64,000 nucleotides of DNA, taken from Limnomonas spitsbergensis. Taxonomy: Eukaryota > Chlorophyta > Chlorophyceae > Chlamydomonadales. Each line of letters opens with the position of its first letter. Position 1 is the stretch's first letter. The translations under genes were made by a program, and so were the position numbers. A model generated the notes under the pieces. It saw only the letters and a list, made by a program, of their open reading frames with translations. It had not been told where the DNA came from and did no database searches. This document shows, piece by piece, positions 1-10,337 of this stretch. The stretch covers positions 6,602,501-6,666,500 of the forward strand of contig JAYJMM010000039.1 in NCBI GenBank assembly GCA_037349105.1. The letters are read 5' to 3'.

Positions 1-697
1 TGAATCCTGCCTGAAACCTGCCTGAACCCTGCCTGAATCCTGCCTGAATCCTGCCTGAACCCTGCCTGAACCCTGCCTGAACCCTGCCTGAAACCTGCCT
101 GAATCCTGCCTGAACCCTGCCTGAACCCTGCCTGAATCCTGCCTGAACCCTGCCTGAACCCTGCCTGAACCCTGCCTGAACCCTGCCTGAACCCTGCCTG
201 AACCCTGCCTGAATCCTGCCTGAACCCTGCCTGAACCCTGCCTGAACCCTGCCTGAACCCTGCCTGAATCCTGCCTGAACCCTGCCTGAACCCTGCCTGA
301 ACCCTGCCTGAACCCTGCCTGAACCCTGCCTGAACCCTGCCTGAACCCTGCCTGAACCCTGCCTGAACCCTGCCTGAATCCTGCCTGAACCCTGCCTGAA
401 CCCTGCCTGAACCCTGCCTGAACCCTGCCTGAATCCTTCCTGAACCCTGCCTGAACCCTGCCTGAACCCTGCCGGAACCCTGTCTGAACCCTGCCGGAAC
501 CCTGCCTGAATCCTGCCGGAACCCTGCCTGAACCCTGCCTGAACCCTGCCTGAACCCTGCCTGAACCTTGCCTGAACCCCGCCTGAACCCTTTCGAACCC
601 TGCCTGAACCCTGCCTGAACCCTGCCTGAATCCTGCCTGAACCCTGCCTGAACCCTGCCTGAATCCTGCCTGAATCTTGCCTGAACCCTGCCTGAAC
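1..697. repeat. 11-bp minisatellite array
   Basis: Roughly 60 tandem copies of an 11-bp unit, TGAACCCTGCC, with the variant TGAATCCTGCC and a few decayed units after 440. It runs off the left edge of the window, so its true length is unknown. The unit is not a canonical telomere repeat, but it shares the AACCCT core, so a subtelomeric or telomere-derived origin is possible. Confidence 0.95.
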
Positions 698-1566
698 TTG
701 ACCCAAGGATCCCAAAACTGTTACCACATACCTTAAACACCGAACCCGGATCACGTAATGAACTCATAACCCTAACCCTAAGCCCTTGACTCCGTAAAAA
801 GTCACGAAGCCCAACCATGGACCCTGATTACTTGATAAATCATGAACCCTCGACCCTAACCCCACATTGCATCCCACCTGCCCCATAAGGTTGTACGTTG
901 ACAGGGCCGTGCATGCCAGCCCCATCAGCATGGCAGTGCGAAGCGGCAGCCTGTCACCACCACCGCTGGCTCCGAAGCCGTCACCTCCCCAATATACTTT
1001 TCTGCTGCTGTGGCCTGGTAGTCGAAGCCCGGTGCATGAGGCCCAGCCGAGGGCGCACAGTGTGATGCAGCCGGTGGATAATACCTGCAGACAAGTGTTT
1101 GTTTAGGGTGTTTTAGTCAGACTTCTGATACACTTCATCCACACTTCATCCACACTTTAGATACACTTATTATGTCGCTGTGGCCTGGTAGTGGAAGACC
1201 AGTGCAGGAGGCCCTGCTCCACGGGCGCACAGAGCAACGCAGCCGGAGGCCAGCACCTGCAGACGAGCGTGGGCTTAGGGTGCTTCAGCCACACTTCAGC
1301 TACACTTCAGCAACACTCAGCTGCAAGTACTATGCTGCTGTAGCGGCCAGGCAATCGGAGGTGAGTGCAGGCAGCTCAGACAGAATGATGCAGGTTAAGG
1401 CGAGTCCCTAGTCCCTACTGTGGCAGCGCAGAAATCAAAATAGACAAACAGAACAAAACCGAATACCGGTCATCCTGTTGCTCAGGACACTGCAACCTGA
1501 ATTGTTTATTTCATCCTCTCTAATATTGTCCCTTCAGCTCGGGGGCGTCGAGAGACTAAGACTCTC
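698..1566. other. Non-coding stretch with a duplicated ~120-bp segment
   Basis: No supported gene. AACCCTAA-like bits follow the minisatellite. A segment starting with TGGCCTGGTAG at 1011 recurs at 1181, about 170 bp downstream, with clear divergence. Copies of the CTTCAGCTACA motif lie at 1285-1325. Confidence 0.5.
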
Positions 1567-1737
1567 TCACTGCAAAGGGGTGCATCCAACTCTCTGATTT
1601 GTGGTCAGTTTTTCTGAATACTTTTGTTGAATAGCCGCACGGTTGTAATTCTTTCCACCTATGCGCACCTGGCACTGAGTTGCTGTGGGTCCAAAAAGGT
1701 CGCGGAAGGAAACCACCAGCAGGCACAGACCTAGCAC
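1567..1737 (-). CDS. Last exon of a minus-strand gene, membrane segment plus short tail
   Basis: A 57-codon exon, including the stop, opens directly after a strong acceptor (pyrimidine-rich tract ending TTTCAG) and encodes 56 residues. It starts with a hydrophobic stretch (VLGLCLLVVSF, residues 1-11) followed by FRDLFGPTATQCQ and a polar tail ending TPLQ. This looks like the final transmembrane helix and cytosolic tail of a membrane protein. No family is recognised and the upstream exons are not firmly placed. The preceding intron carries at least three decayed copies of this exon's start, near 1880, 2035 and 2437, which supports the position of the real junction. Confidence 0.5.
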   Translation of the reverse strand: MLGLCLLVVSFRDLFGPTATQCQVRIGGKNYNRAAIQQKYSEKLTTNQRVGCTPLQ

Positions 1738-2500
1738 CTGAAATAACCAATCAAACAAAGGCAACAGGGATTGAAGTGTGAAACGTGTGAGAAGTTTCAA
1801 AGTGGTGGTGGGAAGGTGGAGCTTGAGTACGGAAGACATGAAGGGGCTGGATGAGTTGCAAGCTGCCAGGAATATGCCCAGCACCTGGAATAAGCAAACA
1901 AGGAAAGACGACAGGGATGAAATGTGTAAGACGGTTTGACGCGGTCATAGAGAGGGGGGAATTGAGTACAGAAGAGATGGAGGGGTGGGGGGTTGGGGGA
2001 GTGACATGAAAGTTGCCAGGAATGTGCCCAGAATCTGGCACACCGAGAAGCCAAAGATGTGTTTTTGTGAGTAGGGGCTAGGCGGGCAGTTGAGTGAGTG
2101 GCTTAGAGCAGCCAGGGGTGTAGGGGTAAATGGGGGGCGTGGTGGGCTGGAGATGAAGCATAGGAAACATGAATACATAAAATATACATGAGTTGTGAGA
2201 GGATCTGGAGTGCAGAAGGGGTATACTTGTGAGTGGGGTAGAGGTGGGCAAGGGGGGAGTAATAGAAAAGTAACCCCTTACGACAGCGAGGAGTGTACTT
2301 GTGAGTGGGGGAGAGGTGGGCAGGGGGGGGGGGGGCAATGGAAATAGGAGCCCCTTAGAGATATCCCTTAGAGCAGCAAGGAGTGTACTTGCGAGTGGAG
2401 GAGAGGTGGACAGAGGGTGTGAAGCACCAGGACCAGGTACAGCACCTGGATCACCTTGATTCTGGTAGGAGTGTGTCTGTGGGTGGGTGAGAGGCGAGCG
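1738..2500 (-). repeat. Intron with decayed tandem copies of the exon acceptor
   Basis: Reading the minus strand, the acceptor plus exon start (CAG then GTGCTGGGC) reappears near 1880, 2035 and 2437, spaced about 150 bp for the first three positions. The rest is G-rich on the plus strand, including a G run near 2325. No other gene is supported here. Confidence 0.6.
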
Positions 2501-2570
2501 GGGCTGGGGTCATATGTAGGGAGAGTATGAATGAAAGGATGGATGACAGTGTATGTGTGAGAGTGCTTCA

Positions 2571-2740
2571 GCTACACTCTATCTTAAGTTCAGCTGTGAT
2601 TCAGCTACACTTCAGCTACACTACAGCTACACGTCAGCCTACGACCAGCAGTGCGTGGTGCAGCAAGCTTTGTTGCATGTGCCATCTGCATTAGGCGTTT
2701 GACCGTAGACCGAAGGCCAGTCAAGTTTTGGTCCCCAACG
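2571..2740 (+). repeat. Dispersed ~150-bp repeat with CAGCTACA-rich head
   Basis: CTTCAGCTACA-type units are followed by a segment ending in GGCCAGTCAAGTTTTGGTCCC. The same order is seen at 3106-3272, 39805-39945, and on the other strand at 47845-47980 and 57845-58016. It resembles a short non-autonomous element. No target-site duplication was identified. Confidence 0.5.
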
Positions 2741-2977
2741 CTAAAGAGGTGGCCACTGGCCAGCTGGTAGCCCCACCAGCGGGGTCTGGTATACACAGAA
2801 ATTATCAAAGAGACAGAGCTGGAGCACGGGGGTAAAGGAAACAACGCAGCTGGGGGCCATAGCCATACCCGTGCCATTATTACCACCGCTAGAATAAACA
2901 CAGCTGTAAAATACACTTATTCCTTTTAGGGTAGATTGTGTTGCTGTTGTGACTGAACACTTTGGATCGGGAGTCAT
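2741..2977 (-). CDS. Possible Cys-rich upstream exon
   Basis: An open stretch on the minus strand reads like a secreted or extracellular segment with well-spaced cysteines (for example FYSCVYSSGGNNGTG, then PSCVVSF and LCLFDNFCVY). It could be an exon of the gene ending at 1567. I could not find convincing splice sites at both ends, so limits and phase are uncertain and a chance open frame is possible. Confidence 0.25.
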   Translation of the reverse strand: MTPDPKCSVTTATQSTLKGISVFYSCVYSSGGNNGTGMAMAPSCVVSFTPVLQLCLFDNFCVYQTPLVGLPAGQWPPL

Positions 2978-4700
2978 AATAAAATTGTATTGAGGGCTTG
3001 ATTTGGATGCAGCATTTGGAGATCCGTCTCTTGCTGTTGCAAAAACGCGAGCCTGTATGCTGAACTTTTACCCGCTGAGTCAGCTCCCTCTTGCTTTCTA
3101 GGGCGACTCGGCTACAATTCAGCTACATCACAGTCTACGCGGCCAAGGGGGTCTAATGCAGGGAGCCCTGCCGCTCGGATACCGATACTAACAAGCCAGA
3201 GGCCGGTAAGAATCTAGAGGCCGGTAATAAGCCAGAGGCCGGTCGAGGTTTGGTCCCTGACTGCCAAGACTGTGGCTGCTCAGCGGCTGGCCAGGTAGAT
3301 AGATAGGCACACAAATATACACAGATCAGCACAGGTCTTAGCCGGCTGGAATCTTTTGAACCTTAGTTGAGTGCACACCAGATCACGTTTGGGGCCCACT
3401 GGGCGGCCACCATCGGGCTTTTGGGGACCTAGCCTTGACCAGCCTGTGGCCAGTGGCCAAAGCAGGAGGGCTTCCGGCATTGCGCCATGCTGGCTGTAGG
3501 CCGGGTCGACGCTGAGATTAAGCTGAGGCACCCTTACGCAAACAGAAGCCAGCTGAGGTCCAGGATGGCTTTAGGCTGCAAGATCACTTAAAGCTTAGCA
3601 CAGCTACAGTTAGGTTGTGTTTTTTATGAATTCATATACCGGAAACGCAACTTAACGCAGGTCGTCACGTTCCAGATCCAGGGGTATGGTGCTGTCGGGT
3701 TTCGGCTTCAGTTAGTTTTCTGTTGACTTCAAGTTTTAATAACATCATCACATCAAGTTCTTGGATGACCCTTTTATCCCGTGTGTGCTGCAGACCTCGC
3801 TGATCTCGGTGAACTCGGGGGCAGCTGAGGAGGCATCATGCAGCCTAAGCAGCCTCTCCCTTCGTGTTGCTCGCTGGAGTATTTTGAAGCTGGGACACAC
3901 CGGAAATCTGAAAGTATCTGAATAATCTGAAAGAATCTGGGAAACCTGAAAGAATCTGGGAAATCTGAAAGAATCTGGGAAATCTGAAACAGCACACGCT
4001 CTCACCCCCAGTGCGCTGCAGCTCGCAAGGTTCAGAAGGTCCCACTGCCTCAGCGGCTGCGAAGCAGATGGCCTGCCACGCTGCCGGTCCTGCTGCTGGT
4101 TGGCGCAGATGCCGCTGGTGCTTGTGCAGGAGGCAAAGACAGCTGCCCAGCTCCTACTGCCTGGGGCGGCCTCTGATAATGAAAGAGCAAGCAGGCACAG
4201 GATTCATCCTTAACAGTGGCGATGGTCAAGTGCTGGTATGCGGTGAATAAAGGACAAATTTGACCACAGGCATCAGGGTTGGGGCATCCTACAGAGGATA
4301 ATGCAGGTGAAGAGCAACATTTTCATTTGCTGTGCCTGAGTGTTCGTCGCCATGCTATCATGGTAGCGGTGAGGAGGCAGCAGGCCGGAGCTGCATTAGC
4401 TGTACATTGGTTTGCATGAGCTGTACATTGGTTTGCATGAGCAGTACATTTTCATGCGCAGTACATTTGTTTGGCCGCACCGCCATGATGGTGAAGGTAC
4501 GGATGTTGCTGGCATGAGCTGCGCTTTTCCTCCGACACGCACATTCCCAAGGGATAGCAGTCCTCTTTATTCATTCCTTTCACCACCATGAGTTGAGTTT
4601 ACCCCTTCTAAGTCTACTTGAGTTACCCCTTTCTATGTAAGTTAGTAAGTTAATATAACCTTATTTACCTTCCGGACCCTGAAACCCTCTAAAGCCTCAG
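2978..4700. other. Stretch without a supported gene
   Basis: Apart from the dispersed repeat at 3106-3272, this holds an 18-bp tandem repeat (GAATCTGGGAAATCTGAAA-type, about 3905-3995) and four copies of a TGTACATTGGTTTGCATGAG-like unit around 4400-4470. Open frames are short and not protein-like. Confidence 0.5.
3106..3272 (+). repeat. Dispersed ~150-bp repeat, second copy
   Basis: Begins with CTACAATTCAGCTACATCAC and ends in GGTCGAGGTTTGGTCCC. The central part contains a triplicated AGAGGCCGGT unit not seen in the other copies. Confidence 0.45.
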
Positions 4701-5450
4701 ACGTCTAACGCTGTCCCCTCACCCAACTCACCTGTATAAGATTATCTGTGTTTACCTTTGTTGTTGATTTGTGGCAGCTGGTAGTCCATCCTGCCTGCTT
4801 ATTTGGAGGAGCTGCTGCTGTCTGAAGTCCACGACAACCTGTTAATAATTTCCTCTCTGATTTCAACCAAAGGTAGAATCAAGCTGCAACCTGACTGCGC
4901 AGATTTATTATGTACGCACTGATTGAATGATCAACAACGCACTCGAGTGATCCAGTCGGCGACAAGTCGGCTTTGCTATTGGGGCGCCTGGTCCTGCGGG
5001 CCTGTGTGTAGCTGAGGATGGACGTACGACGGTAGAAGGAACAGAGCCCAGCGATGCTAGAAAATAAGGGTGGATAATGAACCTTGGATGCTGAGCGAAA
5101 TGTAGGTCGTCGCTCTTTGCATGGAACTCGGCTGGCGATTCTGCGAGGGGCATGGCGCGCCGGACCGTGCGACGCGACTAGTGTCGGCGACGACGCGACG
5201 GACGGACGACGCGTGTAGATCCATGGTGGATCTTGTCGACCGCGTCGATGCCACGCAGGTCCGATCTCGCATGCAACGCACGACAGGCAGGCGTCGGTCG
5301 GCAAAGCCTGACGCTCGATCATGCATGCGATGCAACCTTTCTACCGCTGAACAACATTTGTCGACAGAAACGCACACTTTGTCCATCAGTGGGTTAGCTG
5401 GGATATATGGAGGATCTAGACGGGACCAGCTGATGAATGGTGTTTTACCT

Positions 5451-5492
5451 TTGGGCCTTGCTCAAAAAGGCTCGGCCGCGTGGGCGCCCAAC
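5451..5492. repeat. Short interspersed GGCCGCGTGGGCGCCCAAC motif
   Basis: Contains the core CTCGGCCGCGTGGGCGCCCA preceded by TGGGCC and a CTCAAAAAGG tract. It is one of nine related ~40-bp copies in the window. Confidence 0.6.
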
Positions 5493-5730
5493 AGAAGTTG
5501 GTAGAGGGAACTAACGTAAATTTAAGAGGAAAAATGAAACAACGTGAGGAATACAGAGGATGGAAAGAGGATGAAAATTACCTTGCCACGCCCCCTCCAA
5601 AAAGGAAGGCAGTGCCAAGGTTCTTTGTCCCTCATGAGTTGAGGCCAAAAACAAGAGGAAGAGACCCCTCCCCCCCCTCAAAGAAAGAGAAAGAAAATCA
5701 AGTGACCTGCAGGTCAATAACGTTACACCT

Positions 5731-5768
5731 CTGGGCCCGCTCAAAGCTCGGCCGCGTGGGCACCCAAC
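5731..5768. repeat. Short interspersed GGCCGCGTGGGCGCCCAAC motif
   Basis: Copy in the CTGGGCCCGCTCAAAGCTCG form, with GGGCACCC instead of GGGCGCCC. It is followed by ACTGTTCAGAA as at 20531. Confidence 0.6.
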
Positions 5769-5800
5769 TGTTCAGAACGGATTAAAGGAGGAACTAAAAG

Positions 5801-5968
5801 GATGTTGGAGTGTATCCTGACCAATTCGCTGTGATGCTGGTGACGCAGTACAAAAATGTCCAAAACGGCAAGACCGGAGCCATGTATTTCAACCAGCTCC
5901 TTTCGTTCATCTGCATGCGGCAAGCTCGAAGGCTTGACAAGATGAACCCAGTGCCTTTCCTCATGTGA
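5801..5968 (+). CDS. Coding exon remnant of the duplicated segment
   Basis: A 55-residue open frame ending in TGA reads DVGVYPDQF, then KTGAMYFNQLLSFICMRQAR and MNPVPFLM. A clearly homologous but diverged version lies at 27251-27463 (GVYPEDQSALMQLW, then AGTMYLNQLLSFFSMRRAR), with amino-acid similarity maintained between them. The copy at about 20904-21068 is broken by a stop and frame changes. Conservation of the frame in two of three copies suggests a real exon of an element-encoded protein. The product is unknown. Confidence 0.4.
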   Translation, partial: DVGVYPDQFAVMLVTQYKNVQNGKTGAMYFNQLLSFICMRQARRLDKMNPVPFLM

Positions 5969-6411
5969 TTTTTTTTATGTTTTGTGAAGTCTTTACAGTC
6001 CAACAGGGCATCATATTTGATGCATGGGACTTGTGCCCGTAAACCGGTTCAGGCCCTGAATACTCTAGGACAGCGAATGAAAACCAGTGACCCCCTAGGC
6101 AAGCAACCAACACACAACCACCAAGCAGTAGCGTGGGAATGAACCCCATCGTGCAGAAGATTAGTCCCAGGCATAAAACATGACGTGGGTCGTGGGTGCA
6201 AAAATGAGTCCCCATCCCCACTCCAGACCTAAGGATTTGGTGTCTTGTGATCGAGACAGTGACAACAGATTATATGGCCTCCTACATGTTTCGCTGCAAC
6301 AACCTGTGTTCTCAGTACTTTTCTGGATAATTCTTTGGTTCTTGAAATCCTGTTAAGGTACCACACTCACGCTGTGACCAGCCCGTTACCAACCGGGAAG
6401 GTCAATACACC

Positions 6412-6450
6412 TCTGGGCCCGCTCAAAGCTCGGCCGCGTGGGCGCCCAAC
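6412..6450. repeat. Short interspersed GGCCGCGTGGGCGCCCAAC motif
   Basis: Same core as the other copies, preceded by ACACCTCTGGGCCCGCTCAA. It corresponds to 21516-21553 in the duplicated copy. Confidence 0.6.
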
Positions 6451-7683
6451 TTTTCGGAAGGGAGAAAAGAATAAACCTGGAAGGTGTTGCAATGTGCTGG
6501 CAAAGCCCTCAAGGGGGAGACCGCAGCCCATGACGACGCATGACACTTTGATAATTTGACATGACGAGACGTTGCTGAAATCCCAGATGAAGGGCTGCAC
6601 GTTTTTATCAGCATGCACCGCTCCAAGAAAACAATTTTTATAGCCATGCAGAAACCAGTGAGGCGTCAACCCACAGTGACTCTATGCATGCCATGTGTTG
6701 CATGGCACGATACCGTCCACATGCCCGTGTAGTCGATACAGACAGAGAATGCAGTCCCCGGGCAGCTCAGAAGGCCTCGCAACCGTGGCACTGTTTTGTG
6801 CAACTGCTTTCACGAGGGGAGTCTTCCTCTCTCTCAGCCAAGCAAGCATCATGAGTAATGAAGTCAGATATGGCACTACACACCACTTGCCCCAAGCGCA
6901 ACGTGCAATGTTTGGGGGATCCCTTTGGAGCCGGAGGCTCCCCTCTCATAGTTTGAGCCCACAAGCAAATTATTCAAAAACATGACAATCTTAGTCAGTT
7001 TTGAGGAATAGGGCCTAGACTAGCAAGGCAAGGGGACAGGGAGGGGGAGGGCGTACATTTGTGTCATCTCTGGTGTTAAGTAAAACAACTAAATATTTCT
7101 TCCATGCAATGTGCGTAAGACTCACTAGACGGCAATCAAACGCCAACCGCATCTACCGCATCCGCAGTAGAGCAGTCGACGTTACATAAGCATTTGATAA
7201 TTTATAACGGAACTTCATTTGTACACGAAATAAAAGTGCACACCACAAAGACGTGACCTTGTCAGCCACACCAATCCCTCGCGAGGAGAGAAGGGCTCCG
7301 TCCATACCTAATAGACAAATAAAATATGCAATATTCATTGTTGTAACAATTAATACTCCCTTCGATGTAGGAGGAGAGCATCAAACAGCAGCCGTTATTG
7401 TACGCCCCGACGAGTGACTTCCAATGGTCAAAGTGGCTAATTTCTCTCATTCAGATAGATTTACCATGGCCATGGCCCATCATGGCATCCTAGCAGTATC
7501 TATTTAGTTCCTCAGCTACAACTCAGCTACATTACGGCCTAGGTGTAGAGCTCTGCTATTACGTTGAATATGGATTATAATTTTTTAGAATAGTGAGCCC
7601 CGCCTCGCTCAGTGCTGTCAGTGTCTCCTCAAGGACACAGTTGCTTCAGGGTGAGAATGTGTAGCATAAAGCCCACTCATGCA

Positions 7684-8013
7684 TTACGTTTCTGAATTGT
7701 GTCTCATGTGGGCCACAGCCGTTGCCCGTGACTGGGTCCAGCGCTGCCGCAACAGGGGAGTTACTGAGGAGGAGGGAACTAGCTCATACTCTTGCATGTC
7801 TACGCTGTTGGATCCCCAGCCACTTCCTCCGAAGCTGGATTCTTCGCAAGGGTTGCTGCGTCCATTGCTATCCTTGTGCTTGCTACCCCCAAGCAGCAGA
7901 AACGAAGACGTGGTCTCCGGCTCCGATGGCTCCTGACCCCTCATGCTCAATGCCAAAGAAGTGCAGCCATGTTCTCCTTCATCTCCGCAATCGCCGCCCC
8001 TCGCATGGGGCAA
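7684..8013 (-). CDS. Possible 3' exon of the duplicated minus-strand gene
   Basis: A 109-residue open frame rich in Ser and Gly, ending HMRHNSET. It sits downstream of the exon at 8726-8984 in the same orientation and is identical in copy B (22969-23298). Overlapping frames on the plus strand are also open over part of it, so the coding claim is weak. No family is recognised. Confidence 0.3.
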   Translation of the reverse strand: MPHARGGDCGDEGEHGCTSLALSMRGQEPSEPETTSSFLLLGGSKHKDSNGRSNPCEESSFGGSGWGSNSVDMQEYELVPSSSVTPLLRQRWTQSRATAVAHMRHNSET

Positions 8014-8279
8014 CGATTCTCCATTGACATCCTCCAGCCCGCAGCTCGAGGTGGGTGCACGCGCTGTGGAGGACGCATCTTGGAAACCTGGGCAGAGGGG
8101 TGCAAAGGCATGCTCATGCGCCAGTGGCCTCTAAATTCAAGGGCAGGGAGGGAGGAAATGGTCTTTTGCCCGCCAAGTCATTCGCAATCTGCGATGCTAA
8201 ATAGAGTCTGGCTCCCAAAGTGGCATCACCCCACCTGACTTCCTTGCCTCCTTTCTGGTTCCTCCATCCATCGTCATCG

Positions 8280-8470
8280 TGAGGTGATGTACATGACAGT
8301 TGGTTCTGGGTTCTGGAGGCAATACGATGTACTCCTTGCGCAAGGACACCTTGCCCAAGGACCCCATGCACAGAAAACCCATGCAAAGTAAACCCAGGCA
8401 CAGCCACCCCATGCACAGTGACTTCATGCACAATGACCTCATGCACAGTGACCTCATGCAAATGTGACTG
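8280..8470. repeat. 15-bp tandem repeat
   Basis: Degenerate copies of CATGCACAGTGACCT lie inside the identical core of the duplication, with the same array in copy B at about 23565-23755. Confidence 0.6.
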
Positions 8471-8725
8471 CAGACAAGGTCTTTAACTGGCTGGCTGACT
8501 GATCTGGAGGAGCTGTGGTTCAAGTCAAGGTCAATGAAGCCCAAGCGGAGGGACTCACCAACCAAAGCGATGAGGGGATTGAGGGACCCCACGCTGCCTC
8601 GCAGCTTGCAGAGGGCCTGCACGCATTGAAGCCCCAACCTGTGCCAAGACAGACCTGCATTCATCCAAGCCCCTGAGCAGTCAGCGCATCCCATTCCCTT
8701 TCTAGTGAGTGGCACAGTGGCTCAC

Positions 8726-8984
8726 CTGTGTGGCACCCAGTACGCAGGCCGGATGACATCAGCTTAGTGATGAGACCGCTCACGAGGCTCCGCTCTTGCT
8801 CCAAAGCGCAATTTCGGCCATTCGGACCAAAGAAGCGGAAAAACTCGTCGCGGATCTTCTTTCCCTCCTGAGCTGAAGCACCTTGCTGCATCTTCATTTC
8901 AAGCGCCTCGGAAATCTCTCTGTTTATATCAGCGTATCTAGCCTTCAACGAGGCGAGTAGCACATCATATTCCGACTGATTCAT
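8726..8984 (-). CDS. First exon of duplicated gene, unknown product
   Basis: It starts with MNQSEYDVLLASLKARYADI and ends at a good donor (CACACAG followed by GTGAGC at 8725). The 86 or so residues are charged and probably helical, with RFFGPNGRNCALEQE in the middle. The copy at 24011-24269 differs at several residues (for example MNQSDYD and RREIDEALETRTRR-like changes) yet stays open, which argues for selection or recent origin. It follows the YqaJ-like remnant in the same orientation, so both may be cargo of one element. No known family is recognised. The next exon was not placed with confidence. Confidence 0.5.
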
Positions 8985-9232
8985 TTTCTTGGCAGGCTGT
9001 TTACAGGTAATTATATCACAAGTACATGTGTTCTTCGTCCAGAATGAAAGAAAGAAAATACCTGAGCGTGGCTTGAGGAAGTCACAAGAGGCAAGGGTGT
9101 TGTTAGTTACAGTCGGAATGTCCCATATCGAACCCTCGGGGTATAGGCCGATAACTAAATTTGCTTGCAATGAACGCAGAGTTTGGTAACATAAGTATGA
9201 TATCATAATTGATTGATCCTTATAAATGTCAA

Positions 9233-10095
9233 TTAAGCGTCCAGAAACACAGGCCCGGAAGTCGCGTTGTTGACACTGGGCAACGTCGTCAGGAGGGCGA
9301 CCTTGCTAAGGCATCCAGCCTTAATGAGCAGCAGTAGTTTGTCGAAGTTGGCCTGGTGGTCGCGGATGAGCTGTGGGAGCTCGTCCGCCTTTGTGTCTAC
9401 AGTCGCTGGGTGTTCACGATCGCCAGCCACTGCAGCATTGTGTTCGCCCAGTCGTCATCACGCATCACCAGGTAGACTTAAGTGGTTTGCGGCAGGCGTG
9501 CTCGAGCACTGGTTGGTCTGCAGTGTCAGCTGGCACTGAGCGAAGTAGGGTGCTGGGATGGCTTCCCACCCAGCGAATTGAGGCTGGTATGACCAGATGC
9601 TCGCATTGGGGCCATTGTAGTGCTTGAAGGGGCAGGGTGCCTTGAACTCCACTGGCACCCGCAACTGCTGTCCTCCTGCTCCGCAGCATGCCCGCATGGC
9701 ATCTAGTGAGGCACCCATGCGAGGCAGGGCCTCGAGCTGCGTGCCTTTGCTGACAGAGGGCTGCATGCTGGAGACGTCTAGCTGCTGAAAGCTGTACCCA
9801 TGCACCTCTACACTAGAAAAAATTCTCGAACTGCGGGATGCGGTGGAATGACACTGAGGAAGACTGCCACTGACGAAGACTTCCAGCATGTTGCCCTCGT
9901 GCGCGATCCCCCATTGCATGGCGATGGAGCCAGGGGACTGCGCGGCAGGCAATGTGCTACAAGCTCCCTGATTGCTGCTGCACTTACTGTCCCTGCATAT
10001 GTCTTGCATGTCAAGCCCATGACCTTGGCAGATGTTGGCTCTATGAAGCCAGCCACTGCCGCCAGCCTCGATGCTATCACAACATTGAGCCGCAG
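9233..10095 (-). pseudogene. YqaJ-type exonuclease/recombinase, frame-broken
   Basis: YqaJ proteins are restriction-fold exonucleases of phages and large viruses and also occur in some eukaryotic DNA transposons. After an acceptor (TTCTAG at 10096) the minus strand reads VIASRLAAVAGFIEPTSAK, the first family motif. It continues, one frame over, with SIAMQWGIAHEGNMLEVFV, then MGASLDAM and LRVPVEFKAPCPF (the Asp and the E-x-K active-site block), then PYFAQCQLTL (the Q-x-Q block). After another frame change it reads YLVMRDDDWANTMLQWL. At least two frame changes, near 9940 and near 9470, make it a pseudogene unless they are unusual introns. A final open piece (9233-9430, with QLIRDHQANFDKLLLLIKAG) resembles the C-terminal helix of the family and is kept in copy B. 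Confidence 0.65.
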
Positions 10096-10337
10096 CTAGA
10101 ACACCGTGGTGAGAGCTGCGGGGGGAGCTGGTGGAGCTTCCGGTAGCTGTTCTGCCTCTGCAGCAACTCCATGTCAAAGCTGACCATCTTGACATTGGGG
10201 TGTATGCCGACGAGGCGCGTTTTGTGACCGCGTCTGGAAGCTGGTGGAGAGGAGTTTGCCCCATTCCCAGAGCAAGCTATGGGTGGTTCGCGTGCGGGTG
10301 GCATGTTTTGACTGTCCGACTCCGCCTGGATCGCCAT
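10077..10337 (-). pseudogene. Possible N-terminal part of the YqaJ-like gene
   Basis: Open frame directly upstream of the YqaJ-like motifs, containing KTRLVGIHPNVKMVSFDMEL. It ends in a stop just past the acceptor used above, so a splice near 10096 could join it. No domain is recognised in this piece. Confidence 0.3.

Larger units (their letters stand above)
7595..8755. repeat. Apparently identical 1.16-kb core of the duplication (copy A)
   Basis: Matches 22880-24040 base for base as far as I could compare by eye. The nearest differences are at 7594 and 8756. Sequence directly outside differs at several sites per 70 bases, so the identity ends abruptly on the right side. This suggests gene conversion or a very recent exchange. 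Confidence 0.8.
4705..9430. repeat. Segmental duplication, copy A
   Basis: Collinear with 19508-24718 in direct orientation. The offset grows from about 14.8 kb at the left end to 15,285 bp in the core because copy B carries extra segments (one near 20580-20890 and about 150 bp at 22228-22378). The flanks differ by many substitutions, while 7595-8755 shows no difference by eye. The right border coincides with the point where copy B turns into an ATGCC microsatellite. Confidence 0.9.

Noticed and set aside
7722..8238. Plus-strand open frames in the duplicated core
   Set aside because: Several frames are open at once in GC-rich sequence. The flanking exon evidence is on the minus strand.
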